Source of the DNA: Collodictyon triciliatum
Lineage: Eukaryota > CRuMs
Reading direction: 5' to 3'
NCBI GenBank assembly: GCA_043381765.1
Contig: JBHJMP010000840.1
Coordinates: forward strand, 1 to 50,437
Length of the DNA: 50,437 bases
Of the stretch, positions 11,158 to 24,660 are shown in pieces. Each line of letters starts with the position of its first letter. Position 1 is the first letter of the stretch. Made by a program: the position numbers and the translations under genes. The notes beneath the pieces were generated by a model. It did not search any database, had not been told where the DNA came from, and saw only the letters and a list, made by a program, of their open reading frames with translations.

Positions 11158-14100
11158 CTACGACGAAATCTTTCGACGGGCCTCGATAAGTGATGAGAAC
11201 CACGCATCGCGTTCAGCCTGTGGTTGTATCAAGACAACTTTGTTAATCAGGACCCGACCTGTACTCTCGTACTCTTTATTCAAATAACGATGATTGCATA
11301 NNNNNNNNNNNNNNNNNNNNNNNNNNNNNNNNNNNNNNNNNNNNNNNNNNNNNNNNNNNNNNNNNNNNNNNNNNNNNNNNNNNNNNNNNNNNNNNNNNNN
11401 NNNNNNNNNNNNNNNNNNNNNNNNNNNNNNNNNNNNNNNNNNNNNNNNNNNNNNNNNNNNNNNNNNNNNNNNNNNNNNNNNNNNNNNNNNNNNNNNNNNN
11501 NNNNNNNNNNNNNNNNNNNNNNNNNNNNNNNNNNNNNNNNNNNNNNNNNNNNNNNNNNNNNNNNNNNNNNNNNNNNNNNNNNNNNNNNNNNNNNNNNNNN
11601 NNNNNNNNNNNNNNNNNNNNNNNNNNNNNNNNNNNNNNNNNNNNNNNNNNNNNNNNNNNNNNNNNNNNNNNNNNNNNNNNNNNNNNNNNNNNNNNNNNNN
11701 NNNNNNNNATAATTCACTTGAAGAGACACGTATCCGCGTCGAAGAAGCGACCCGGGAAGAAGCTGGAGGTGGTGAGTTCATAATCAGGAAAGGAAAAGGA
11801 AAAGGAAAAGGAAAAGGAAAAGGAAAAGGAAAAGTAAATAAAAAAAAGTAATAAAAAGGGAACTTCATTGGGCAGCTGTGGTGGATTTGAATCTGCCAAC
11901 TGAAGGGCGTGTTGTAGGTCTTGGCAATCCTGAGGCGTGTTAGGAAAAACCTCATACCTAAATAATGAGTGTTTAGTTGCGGATGAACAAGGAGTCGCTG
12001 TGGCTCTGCGGATATGTCTATCAAGAGAGGGGTAGCGAAGGGGGTATAAATCACCTGTGGAAATCTTTGAAAAATATGCGTATGCAAGTTGTTCCTTCGG
12101 TCTTGAATTCAAAAATGTCATGCAACCCCCAATACTTCCGAACAGAGCCATCCAAGACGTTATTGAGCCGCTATATTTCAAAAGTTTGAATAAACAAAAC
12201 AAAAACGATGAAGTGAAAAGAAGGATTGATTGAATGAATCTAAATTAAAGCACCTTGTTTTTGAAATCGACTTGAATGATGCGTGTTTGAGAAACTGTGG
12301 TGATATGGAATGAGATAATGAATCAAAACCAACAAAATACAACACGCATCAAAATTGCTGTTCATAATAGGATTCATGGCTTTATAGTACAAGTAAACTA
12401 ACGTCCTCGTTTGTTCAGTTTCACCACTGAGACATTTACAGAATTCATGCAAACGACCATGGATGGATTAATTGCAATCGAGGCCCCGTCTGATGCAGCT
12501 TCGTTCAAGGCTGCCTCCCATCCGTCTCTCTCAGGCTTAAGGTTTGGAATAAGAATAAATAAATAGATAAATAAATAAATAGAATTACATTGATAATAAT
12601 CGCTTATGAAAACACCTCAACTATCATGATTTATTTTTGTAAAAAAAAAGTTAGCGAATCGATTAAGTTACGCAGAAAACGGATTGAGTTCAAAGGAAAC
12701 AGTTAATATCACAAGTGCTTACCCGTGACCTGAATCTCAATGAGTATTCGCGTGATTCGTCCTTTAATTCCAATGACAAATCTTCTCCTTGAGTAACTTT
12801 CATCGCCGGGCATAGAGCCAATATGTTGACTGGGTATACATCCTAGGAGTGATTCATTAATGAGCTAATACATATGCAAGACAATATGTGATGTAGACAA
12901 ACAATATCTTGTTACATGCATTTATAAGAATGTTACAAAACATCAATATTATTTATTTGGTTTCTTATGCAATTAATCAAAATGGATGCTTCTTATGTGA
13001 ACCTGCGCTGTTTTGAAAATAAAGAGTTTTTTTCGGTATAGTAAAAGCCAACGCAAAGACCACGCACGGTTTCCAAGCTTCTCGCAGCTTCCACGTTTGA
13101 CACAGTCTCCGATTTTGAACTGATATTCAAACTTGGTCAGATTATTTTCCAAATAAAAAAACTGCGAAGCTTGTAATGAGCTTTTCTTCTTGATATTTTA
13201 GATGACCTGAGGGGGGATGGAGCGAGGATTCAAGTCAATTATATTCTTGAATGCAAAGAACATGTCAGCTGCATCTTTTTCCGAGGAAAGCTTGATTTTG
13301 TACCTGCGTGTTTCATTATATTATTAGAATTAACATATATGTAAATGGGTTAAAATTTAAGTAGAGACATACAAATCAGGTCCTCTGAATCGAATGTCCA
13401 CGATAAATGAGTTGGATGCATCCTTCACACAATCCTCGATATCGTGGAAGGTGAAGACCTTGTGAATATCACCTAATGTTATTGATATCAGTCAATATCG
13501 CAACACAAGAACAACTATCTCGAATATCGAGATACATGGCATTTTTGAATCATGCAGGGATGTATCTAGCTTTACCTTTCTTGACAACATTTACTTTCTG
13601 TATATTGTAGTCAACTTGGATGATTCTTTTTTTGAAGTTTCCTTTTTGCTGATTTTAAATTATGAAGTATTTAGTAAGAATATGTGTCGCACATCGACGT
13701 TTCAGTGAATACATTAATACATATGTAATGATTGAGTTTATTAACCTTGTCTTCCTTTTTGCAATCAAAGTGGAGACAACTTGTCGCCGCCAAGTGAGAC
13801 GGGAGAGGAGCACGAGATTCGCTATCTGCGATATCGAAGTTTTTTTTAAAAAAAAAACCCCCCGTAAAGTAGGGTTTCTTTAAAGAGCGAAGAGAAATAA
13901 AAATAAAGTAAAAACAATCAAGTGGTACATTTGAATGACGTAAAAAAAAAAAATTAAATAGACATTTGAATCGCTTACCAGTAGATGAGATATGGTCTTT
14001 GGAGGCTGCGATAGCCTTAGAGATATCTTCGTACCATACGCGTTTGTGCTCCTCTGAAGCCAGGCTATAGACAATGATAATGATAATAGTGAAAGAGGCC

Positions 14101-17100
14101 ATGAAATTATCAAAATACTAAAATTAAATTAATGATTATAAAAAATGGTGAGTAATAAAGTGATGTTTATATCATCGAAATTTAATCTCAATGAAAAGAA
14201 CTTATTAGAGCTTCTTAAATGTTGATATTTACCGAATAAAACATGTTGATTTCGGATTTTTTATTTGTATGGTTAGTGCTCGGTTATCTAATTATATTGT
14301 GTAAATTAAGTAATTGAAGAAGGAATCGATTTATTATTATTGATTGTAAATGGAAGTTGGCATAATTACGCGAGGCATCTTGGTTGTCTATAATTTCTGT
14401 TTCACTCAAGTAAAGCAGCTTGTGGAAAAAGTAAAGAGGCTTGATTTTGTTTGGAACGGGTGTGGCGAATCTGAGCATTTTATGTTATGAATCAGTTCAT
14501 TTTTCTTCCATGATAAACATGAATGCGCAGTAGTGTGATGAGAATATAAAATGTAAAATTATGGTTCCTTACAGCATCGCATCGTTGAACAGAAATAAAT
14601 GTCTTTTTTTCGCAACATGGCCACTATCGTACTCAATTTGGCCCTCTCGAATATATCTCCTCATGGGGTCGAATACCTTTTCCTGTGTCAAGACTTTGAG
14701 CTTTTTTTTTTTTCATAGTGGTAAGTTTTTTTGCTTCAATTTTACTGACCTTCAATCGTCCAACACACATCTTCTGGATATTTGCCAATTTTTCAAGGTT
14801 TTCTTGTAGTCGCCCCATTTCAGCACGCCCCATTCTCGACGCAGAGGGGAAATACTCTTTCATGTACTAATCAAAATTTATCGGGCTATTATCCGCTTTC
14901 CGTCATTTACCATCATGAAATCACTTCGATATAGGAGAAGGGTTACCTTTTCATCCACAACTGGGCCTTCCATGAGGCTAAGCTAAAATTGTTCGTTCAA
15001 TTACATATGAGATAGGAGCAAAGGTGACTATGATAGTGACTTTTCATATGTTTGCTTCTTTTTCTTTTCCATTTGTTTTTGATTTCATCGGTTTACATCA
15101 TCAAGGAACATGGCAATTCACATGTAACAAAAGCTTACATCTGGGCCTCCAGCTACATCATCTCCAGTCTTTACTCCGTTCCGTGCTTCTTGTCCAGAAA
15201 AGAATTTCAGATAAGCATTGATGAACGCACTCGCCTGCATTTTAGAAGTAAAAATATATCAATATCATTCCACATAAAAAAGTATACTGCCAGAATAAAT
15301 AAAGCTATTGAGATATAAGATAATAAAATAAAAAGGAGGGAAGAAACTCATCACCTCCACATCCAGAGAATAAAGAACAGAAAGTTTGATTGAGAGGCGA
15401 AAGCCTTCAGCCACGAGAGTCGCTCTATTTACATCGTATAGGGCCTAAATCATAATTGTGATGATTACTATGTATCAAAACGTGAGCTCCCAAGGACACA
15501 TTGCGACTAACCTGTGTCTTTCCTGTGTTTGCCGATTGGCTTAAGGTTCCGAGGAATGAGTACCAGGAATCCTAATATAAAACGAGTTTAGTTGCTCGAG
15601 TAAAATCAGTGTTGACAAATGAGTGAGTTCAAATGGCGATGCACATATTCAATATTTTATTGGGTTTGATTTGAATAAAAAAAATGCATCAAAACTCTAG
15701 CTGAATCATATGTTAATTTCCCTAGAATACAAACCTTAAACATCAAACGTGGTATATCTGTGTATGATGCCAATAGAAACAGTCTAGGTGCTTCATGAAA
15801 ATTTCTTGAGCCCAATATGCCCTATGCAAGGCAGAACACAGATAAATATGCGTAATTATCTGGGTTTTTTTTTCTCAAATATAAGGCATACCAAACTGCG
15901 GGTCAGAATCCGATCACCCTCCCACTCAAATAACATTGCTTTCTTTTTTGATGGACTCAATCCTTCATGTTGTAAAGTAATGTATAATTTCATTAAAAGC
16001 AAACTAAATTACAAAATCCCATAAAGAATGTAAAACTGTAACTATATGAAATATATTGATCAGTGTGCTATTTGAGAACCTGAAGGAATTTTAGGTTCTT
16101 CTGTTTCCTTCATTTTGATTTCATTTGTCACAATCTCTTTATAAAGGCTTTCCAAAAAAGAAGACGACAGGTCTTTTCCACCATCAATCCCTCGATTATT
16201 ACGAATAAACTATTATTTGGAGTAAAATTGAGTTATATTAAAACAAGCGTACTTAAAGTATGATGAGTATATGAGAGAAAATTCATGATCTTATGAAAAT
16301 TAGAATAAATGAGCTCAAGTTTGAACCTCTTCAAGACTCATCTTCTTTTTAACCATAGGGTTATGGGCATCTGTGTTGAGCATGATAACAGAGTATGATA
16401 AAACATACGCCGTTTCTATGTACAATTAAAATATCACTACTTGATGTTACAGACTATCTATCTATCATCATGATTTTTTAATTAAATGACAATCAGATAC
16501 TAAATTCATAGGAATACATTCTGACTAAGTTAACATAAAGCGTAGAATAAGAGGCAAAGGCGATGATATATACTTTATAATGAGAGTATTATATAAAGAG
16601 ATTACGAACCAGCAGTACTGAATACGGTGGGATTATGTTTGCAGTATCGCTCGGTAAAAATCTCTAGCATGCGAGAAATTTTTTGGGCCTCTCCAGGAAG
16701 GCGAAATCCAGAGAGATAATATCTAAAAAATATATGTATATCAAAAAACTTTTCCAGAACCTTTCTTTTTTTCTTTTTTTTTTTTTAGATTTTAGATTTG
16801 TAAGGTACGACAGAAAGAAAATATACATAATTTACCTGAGTGCACCGTCAAATGTCATATTCATAAATGAGAGACCCTCGACATACTCTCGCAGAACGCT
16901 TATATTGAAATCGTCTCTAACGAAATTTGATATTTAAAATTCACCACTTTTTCATCTCTTGAATTATTAGAGTAGTGTCGCTTGATTTGATTTTATTGTT
17001 TTGTTTTTTTTTTGTTTTGAGCTTTGACTTGCTTTCATATAAATTGACGAATCCTTAATTAAAGGCATACCCTTCTCCAAGATATTCTCCAACTTTCGAT

Positions 17101-20100
17101 TTGTCCAAAAGATGAGTGCCACGCAGAAATGTCGCAATCGACACTGCCGTATTCTCTATCATTTTATTCTCGATAAGGTGTGCAATGCCCTATTATTCGT
17201 CGGTTATGTCAAAAAGAAAAGAAAGGGTCTTTGCACAAAATATCAATAGCCTGAAATACTTAAAGTATAATATATGTACTGCAGGGAGATATTAGTGAAT
17301 GGCACCTTGTTTGGCTTCATATTAAAATTTTCCAGGCCTTTTCGAAAAGTAGATTTTCTTTTTTGCATGTCTTCAAGAAACTGTGCCAGTCACTAGTTAA
17401 CACGACATTTCTGGTAGACATGGAACAGGATGAAAGGAAACCGCAAATACTTCAAATGTGTGCATAGAATTTTAAAAACCTGAATACACTGCTCACGTCC
17501 TTGGGGCAGACTAGAATAATTTTCAATCAAGTCTGAAGGGAAGTGGTCAGGCGATTCATAGCCAATTTTGCACCAACGCACCATGCTTAAAAGAACTATA
17601 AACCGAAAGCCGGTTACTAATAGGAACATAATGCTCGAAATGATATTAGTATCGACTTTAGCATGTATGCATAAGATAAGGAAAATTACTGTCAATAAGG
17701 GCCTGAAGTCCGAATGTTTCAAAGGTATTCTCTGAATCAGGATCATCCATTTTAGACAGAGAGCCGAGTGAAACTTTGGTCAACAAATCAACCAATCTAT
17801 CGTACAGACAACCAGTTAAGATTCCTTTTTTCGTTCATAATCAGAATACTCCCTTCCAAAAAAATGAGGGCAAGAATAGTTTTAGAAGTTATGAAACATA
17901 TATTTATAATTTTCACATGTAATAATAAAATAGTTCTAAACTAAATTTTGTTCTTTTTCGAATTATATTTATAATAAAGGAGTTTGCCTGAGGAAAATGT
18001 TTTCTTCTTTGACGTCGTTGTCATAGTTGAGAAAAAGTTCGACGATGATGAGTTCGTTCTAATTTTAAAAGAATTAGATCAATTTCGTACGAGAATGATG
18101 CTAAATACAGCCCATATACTTGGGGGAAAAATATCATCTAAAGGCCGTGTAAAATGAAAGAAACCAAACAAAAGGCAAAACGGATTAATGACCCATCGTG
18201 AAGGATTTTACCTTGCATAATCTGTTCAGGACTTGAATCAATTTAATTTTGTGTCCGTCAGGTGTGTATTGACTCTCGAGAAGGCGAAGGTATATCTCTG
18301 AGAAAAATACTCCAATCTCCGTCTGAACAAAGATGGGTTACGGATGTTTTCAGAGTTGGGAGGACAGATCACTCGCTTGAATAGTTTGATCAAATTATTG
18401 CAAAAAGGACTTACCTTTAGATGAATTCTAAACTTTTCAATAAGCATGTACATGAAGTTGAGAGAATAATGAAAGAAGGTTGGATTCAAAGACACACTGG
18501 TAACCACTAGCGCATGGCAAAGATGTTCCTATCGAACGAATGGATGTGTCCATCAAAAAAAAATAGATAAAATAATCCAGCATCATGATATGTATAATAA
18601 AAAGGAAAGTGGATCAGGAGATACCTTAACAACCCGTATGAAAGATGAATTCTTTGATATTACATCATCTCGGCGTTCTATAATTGACAACAATGCCTCG
18701 TAGGCCAAGATTTTCCCTTGTTCATCTACGGACTCATCTTCGCTACTCCATGGTTTTTCGGCAGAACTGCGTTTTGGAATTGATTGACATCAATAAAATT
18801 TCTAACTATTCCGATAGTGTTGATGTGGGCAACAACACGTCTAACATTTCGGGATAAATGCTTTGATGGTCATCAATCACATAATTGAAAGAGAACAAAA
18901 TGAAAAGCGAACTACTCTTGATTTGGTCGGCGCAAGAGGATTCGACAGAAGGATATCATCATATTGCATGCATTTCTGCCATCAAATTTGGTATTTAGTT
19001 TAATGAAGTGAAAAATTATGATGGCGTTTTCGCACGTGGGAGTAGTTGCTGGAAAGAGATATAGTGATTGGAATGTACGATATATATTGTGATTACCTGA
19101 GTGCTGGAGAGAGTGAAGACACATGGGCCTCATTCGAAACCGAAAAAACATCCCTATATTGTTGGTATGTGGAGGTCTTTGTGGTCTTGCCCTGCCATAT
19201 GAATGAATAAGTAATTGTTCGTTTGAGATTAAATGGCTTCCTTTGCATGCATATGATTACCTCGCTTTTAGAAACAGCTTCTGAAATCATTTTATGGACC
19301 ATTCTTTCACAGAATATATCTATTGTGACATCAGCCTCCTCATCAGCCAGTTCTGTAACATCGCCATCAATTGGACTCAGCACCGATTCATCCGTTTCTC
19401 TTTCTACATCATAGTTGATTTATACGGGTAATAGTCATTTAATTCTATTGTATAATTTAAAGTAATATGAAAAAGGCAATTATGCGTAATCATTCCAAGG
19501 AATGAGTTTATTAAGGTATGATATTATACCATTTTTATAGGAGAAAACTGTCTCTGAATCATCACGAGGACTTGTATTACTGATAACATCGCTGATTCGC
19601 ACGCTCTTTCGAGAGAAAAAGCCATCGTCAAGTCGGTCAAGCACAGACTGCACAATCTGCATGAGGGTGGTTCGTGCAACTTGCAAAAGAGCCGGGGATT
19701 TTTGTGAGGTGAGTCTGACGGAGTAGCATGTGTCCATGATCCTCATGAGGGAATGGTCGTTGATAGTGCATGTCCGAGATGTTACCAGGGAGCCGAGGAA
19801 CTATATGGTGATTGATAGGTGAATAATGAGACAGACAGAATTGATCTTATTGGTAGATTACAACATCGATCAGGCTCCTTGATGCTATTGTTGATACAAA
19901 GGAGCAGTGATTTACAAGCTTTTCATAACAATACCTGCACAAGTTCAGACAATAGATCCTCCGAGGGGTCTCGTCGACAGCTGCAGATTAAATCGATTGT
20001 TGCATCGAGTGATAGACAATATCCTTCATAAGAATCTTGAAGAACCAAAGAGGGAGACGAGCTGCTTCGACTTGACCCTGTAGCAACAATTCATGTTAGG

Positions 20101-20196
20101 AAAATGCCTTTGTGAATCTCTGTCATACGTATACCAATTCAGGAAATGAAGAAATACGCAGCTCTAGTTAAAATCATCATGTTAACACTAATTCTA

Positions 20197-20231
<35 letters not shown>

Positions 20232-21445
20232 AGTGATATTGATAATCACAGTAAAAGTGATAGTAATAGTAATAGTGATAGTGATAGTGATGATAGTGAT
20301 AGTGATAGTGAAGGTGATAGTGATAACAATAGTAATAGTAATAGTGATAGTGATAGTGATAGTGATAGTGATAGTGATAGTGATAGTGATAGTGATAGTG
20401 ATAGTGATAGTGATAGTGATAGTGATAGTGATAGTGATAGTGATAGTGATAGTGATAGTGATAGTGATAGTGATAGTGACATCAATAGTAAAAGTGATAA
20501 TGATAGTGATAGTGAAGGTGATTTTTCACATACCAGTCTTTGCCTTGGGACTAGGACGGAAAGCAAGGTCGTTTGTGAACGATAGAACCTCATTTTCGAC
20601 TAGTTTCTATATACATATTTATTTTAGAAAACTTAAGTGCAGTATATTTCAGAAACTAGAAAGGCGCTTCAAAACGCCATTAATTTACAGGATAACTCAA
20701 ACGATCAATTGAACAAAGAAAAAATAAACCACCGAACAAAAATAAGTAAATTCAATAGAAATGAACAAATCAATCAGATAGAGAAGATCACGGTGAACCT
20801 GTCCACAACGGAGGACTTTGCCTAAAAGGCGATCCTTTCTTGCTGTCATCGCAGATAGAAAAGCATTCAGGTATGAATGCGGTGGGCTGTGGATTTAAAG
20901 CCAAAACAGACTTTAAATAAACAGGTAGATAAATGAAAGAAAACAAGAAAGGTTGTGTAGTCATATATCTCCAAGGAAACGAAAAAGAGAGGGTAGAATG
21001 GACAAAAAAAAAAGTCATACATGCTCCCGTCCAGCTTTAAGTCACGAAGCTCATCTATGTTGAAATTCTTAGTGTGAATACCCAAGTGTTTGAAAAGAAG
21101 AAAACTGCAGAATCTTCGAATAGTTATTTTTCTTTCAACAAGCCAACACGATGAATAACCGAAGAAATAAGAGAGGAGGTTTAGAAGAAAGTATTATCTC
21201 TAAGTGTCTATCGAACAACGCTTTGTCTCAGCGAAAGTCAAACCTAAGAGAGCCTTCAAATGCAAGAGAGTTGTTTGGTCTTTGCTCTGCGAAGAAATCG
21301 AGCGCATCAAATCCTCAACAGACTTGATCGACGCAAATATGTTTTCTTGCCGCTCTCGCAGCCCCAGCGTCGCCAGTTCCATCCTGTTTTCTTGTCCCTC
21401 ACGGGTCTTTGTTTGGGCGCTTAGAGAGCGGGAACAACGAGACAC
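11158..21445 (-). CDS. large Arf guanine-nucleotide exchange factor (DCB-HUS-Sec7-HDS) with C-terminal PH-domain array
   Basis: The Sec7 domain exchanges GDP for GTP on Arf GTPases at Golgi/endosomal membranes. About 39 exons were traced, with all internal phases closing. DCB lies at 20077-19530 ([20 protein letters not shown]). HUS lies at 18766-18212 ([14 protein letters not shown]). Sec7 lies at 17380-16080 and includes the Glu finger [22 protein letters not shown] and [17 protein letters not shown]-like sequence is at 15962-15139. PH1 is at 14866-13979 ([13 protein letters not shown]), a PH2-like module at 13641-13207, a full PH3 at 13119-12440 ([15 protein letters not shown], then RDGWEAAL), and a PH4-like module at 12170-11864. 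The last exon (11217-11158, [15 protein letters not shown]) looks like another PH C-terminal helix after the N-gap. Ordinary BIG proteins lack PH domains. The first exon (21445 to about 21222) is tentative because its donor phase does not match exon 2 (21104-21021). Confidence 0.92.
11301..11708. other. assembly gap (408 N) inside the Arf-GEF gene
   Basis: A run of N. It probably hides one or more exons of the last PH-like module, because exon 11957-11864 ends in phase 0 and only the terminal PH helix is visible beyond the gap. Confidence 0.99.
11787..11835. repeat. (GGAAAA)n repeat beside the gap
   Basis: Short 6-bp purine array in presumed Arf-GEF intron sequence. Confidence 0.9.
17797..17987 (-). 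other. GC-AG intron in the Arf-GEF HUS-Sec7 linker
   Basis: The exon encoding [15 protein letters not shown] ends CTCAG followed by GCAAAC. No GT lies in phase, and the next exon (17796-17690) completes the Arg codon with A after a GATAG acceptor. A GC donor is the simplest reading. Confidence 0.7.
20199..20520. repeat. (GAT)n and (GATAGT)n arrays in an Arf-GEF intron
   Basis: A short ATG run (20199-20230), then about 250 bp of GATAGT hexamers with AATAGT variants. It lies in the intron between exons 20599-20534 and 20077-19935. Confidence 0.95.
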
Positions 21446-22059
21446 GAAAGGAGTGGTCTTTTAGTCTGGTGTGTTTTCGAAGGAGAGAAAAAAAAAAAAG
21501 AAATTGAAGAGAAACAAAGAAAAATGAAAAAGTGATGAAGGACAAAGATAAATGAAAAAGTGACAAAAAGATAAAGGAAAATGATAAAAGATGAAGGAGA
21601 AGTAGAAAAAAGAAAAAAATGAGAAAGGGATCGGCCGACAACCACGTCCAGCTATTTGTGTGTATCTCGCTCACAAGCCTGTTTTTCGGGTGCGACTCGC
21701 AAATGACATCGCAACAGACGCAGCTTGGGTGATCATCTGATCGAAAAACAAAGGCACAAGTTCTGTGAAAAAATCCGCATCTGGACTTCTCGTATAGAAT
21801 GGATTCACCGTATTTTGTACCAAACTTGCTCATTATACCGACAAAGCCACTACTTTATATTCTCTACATCAATTTGATGAGCTATTCATATAGACCTATG
21901 TATTATAAGCTTTAAAATAATTTAATATAACGTACGATAATATTTTCCAGAATTATACTTGACATAATTCCGCCTTTGGCTGGCAAAGTAACGCCGCCTT
22001 TCCAGCATCCAATCTGCACAAAACCAAGCCCACCACATTGCTGTCATTCTTAGCCAATA
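21446..22059. other. divergent intergenic region (Arf-GEF / glycosyltransferase)
   Basis: This is the shared 5' region of two divergent genes. It contains a purine-rich tract (21486-21625). An open Cys-containing minus-strand frame (21833 to about 21646) could be an upstream exon but has no recognised homology. 21840-22059 is AT-rich, then mixed. Confidence 0.45.
21486..21625. repeat. degenerate purine-rich tract
   Basis: GAAAAAA/GATAAA-type imperfect repeat on the + strand, between the divergent genes. Confidence 0.75.
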
Positions 22060-23875
22060 ATGAAACACTCACGTGAATACGCTTCATGGCAGGAGAGAAG
22101 CAAACACTCAGAGGCGCTCTTTGTTTTCACAAGGAACCTACAAGTCTTCCCGGATAAACGTCAGCGAATGCCCCAGCCTAAGCGTTGTGTCGCGATTGGG
22201 GCCGCGATTCTTGTGATAGGCACGATATTAGCCAGCCAACTGATCCAAGGACAAAGCCTGAGGAATCCGCGGACAAAAGATGGAATGGAGGTTTTCAACA
22301 ACTCTTTTGTTGGGGGATTTCACCGGATGGCAAAAGCAAAGGGTGGCAAGCACAATGCTGTCGCAAAGGCCGATCCATGTCTCCTTATCGGAATTACATA
22401 CAGCAACCAAATGGTTAGGCAGACACTCCGAGAAACCTGGCTGCAATGGACCGACGGGTTGTGTATTGAGTACCGATTTATTGTCGATTCTAGCCAACCA
22501 GGCTCTACTGATTCTGAAAATAAGGTATCTCAGTTTTTCTTCATCATCATTTAAGGTTACTACAAGGTATGGTAATTTTTTTTATTTTAGCCAGATGTAG
22601 TGCAAATAGGTTGGCTAAAGTTCTCATTTTTTTTAATCGGTTGCACATTTTTTCATACATACTTATGCATCGATATAGCCATTTTGTTGCTCTATTTATG
22701 GTCAACCTATGTAGATTGAATCTCAGAAAAGAAAAGAGGAGCTTGCAAATGAAAATCAGACACACAAAGATCTCTTTGTTATTCATGGTAAGCTGACATA
22801 AATTATTTATCGTTATTGTTGTAACTATCACTTGTAAAAAGAAAAGAGTAGCAGAAATGAATTGATTGAGATTAAGTTGGTTTTTGGACTCTGGAGATAG
22901 GCATCAAAGGATTTTTGTTCTTTCCCTGTTGTATTATTGCTAATTTATCTTTATCTTTATTGTTATTGTTATTCAAGGCTCAAGCCGCAAGAAATGGAGC
23001 TCCTCAAAGCTACTCATGCGTTTTTTAGTATATGCTGAAGTGACATTTAAATATGGTTCGTCAATCCTTGGTTGTGTCTACTGCCATTCAAAATACTGCA
23101 ATTCCTTCATTTTTATCTAATATTGGGAATGGTGCTCAGACTTTAGTTAATTCTGACATAATATCATCGAATGGTATAGACTTTTTCGCCGTGGTGAATG
23201 CGCACTCATTTGTTTGCCTGAAGCGAGTGATGAACGAAATGAGGCAGATATCTGAGAATCTTTACATAAATGGGTTGGTATCGTGCACATCCCCTACTAT
23301 GGCTTCGTATGAGGACGATTTTATGTATTTCAGCAGAGATATAGTCCAAATGCTCCTCCTGAGAAACGAGATTTTAGGCGTTTTTCCCAAATGTCTCTTT
23401 GCCCAGTCACTATCGATATGGCTTTCTGGAACTCTTGCAAAGTTCCATCATGATAATCGAATTATTCCAATAAAGAAACTGGCAGACAAGGTTTGTTGCG
23501 TATATTTAGTTGTTTATATATAATCTTTTCACAGCACTATCTACATGATTGGTCAAAGTCCCTCTGGTCAAGTCTTTAACATACAACTACTCACAATTGC
23601 TTCAATTGTATGACAAAAAATTATTGTCAAATAATAATAATGAATAATAATAGCAATAAAAATAAAACACGTAGGCCCAAGAATATCAAAAAGATATATG
23701 CAAATCAGGATTGTCCCTGACAAGACTTCAAGCGCCCCAGATACGGGATATATGGGCTTACGAAACAACTACTCCATCCAATCAAATCGACAGTATTTCA
23801 TACAAACCCAAAGATTCCATTTTGCACTGTCCTTATCCTCTCAGCTTTGCTGCAAAAAACTGTATCTCTGGTTGA
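22060..23875 (+). CDS. GT31-like (galactosyltransferase-family) type II membrane protein, divergent catalytic region
   Basis: Exons are 22060-22524, 22727-22787, 22978-23055, 23147-23490, 23535-23571 and 23682-23875. All phases close, giving 392 aa (355 aa if translation begins at the ATG 22171). One membrane span (VAIGAAILVIGTILA, about aa 44-60) follows a basic cytosolic leader, typical of a Golgi type II enzyme. Family marks are LLIGITYSNQ..RQTLRETW (the GT31 RxxxRxTW motif), a W-containing Y-K segment before the nucleotide-sugar site, then a YEDDFMYFSRDIV stretch matching the GT31 Y..G.GYvlS.dlv region, and FHHDNRI. Where the family has its DxD metal/UDP-sugar motif I see VVNAHSFV, and the later ED pair is replaced by QS. 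It may therefore be a pseudoenzyme or a distant subfamily. The acceptor is unknown. The 5' and 3' exon choices are the least certain. Confidence 0.62.

Positions 23876-24660
<785 letters not shown>

Noticed and set aside
20146-20712. 188-aa Met/Ile/Val-rich frame on the + strand
   Set aside because: It is a GATAGT repeat translation antisense to a well-supported Arf-GEF intron.
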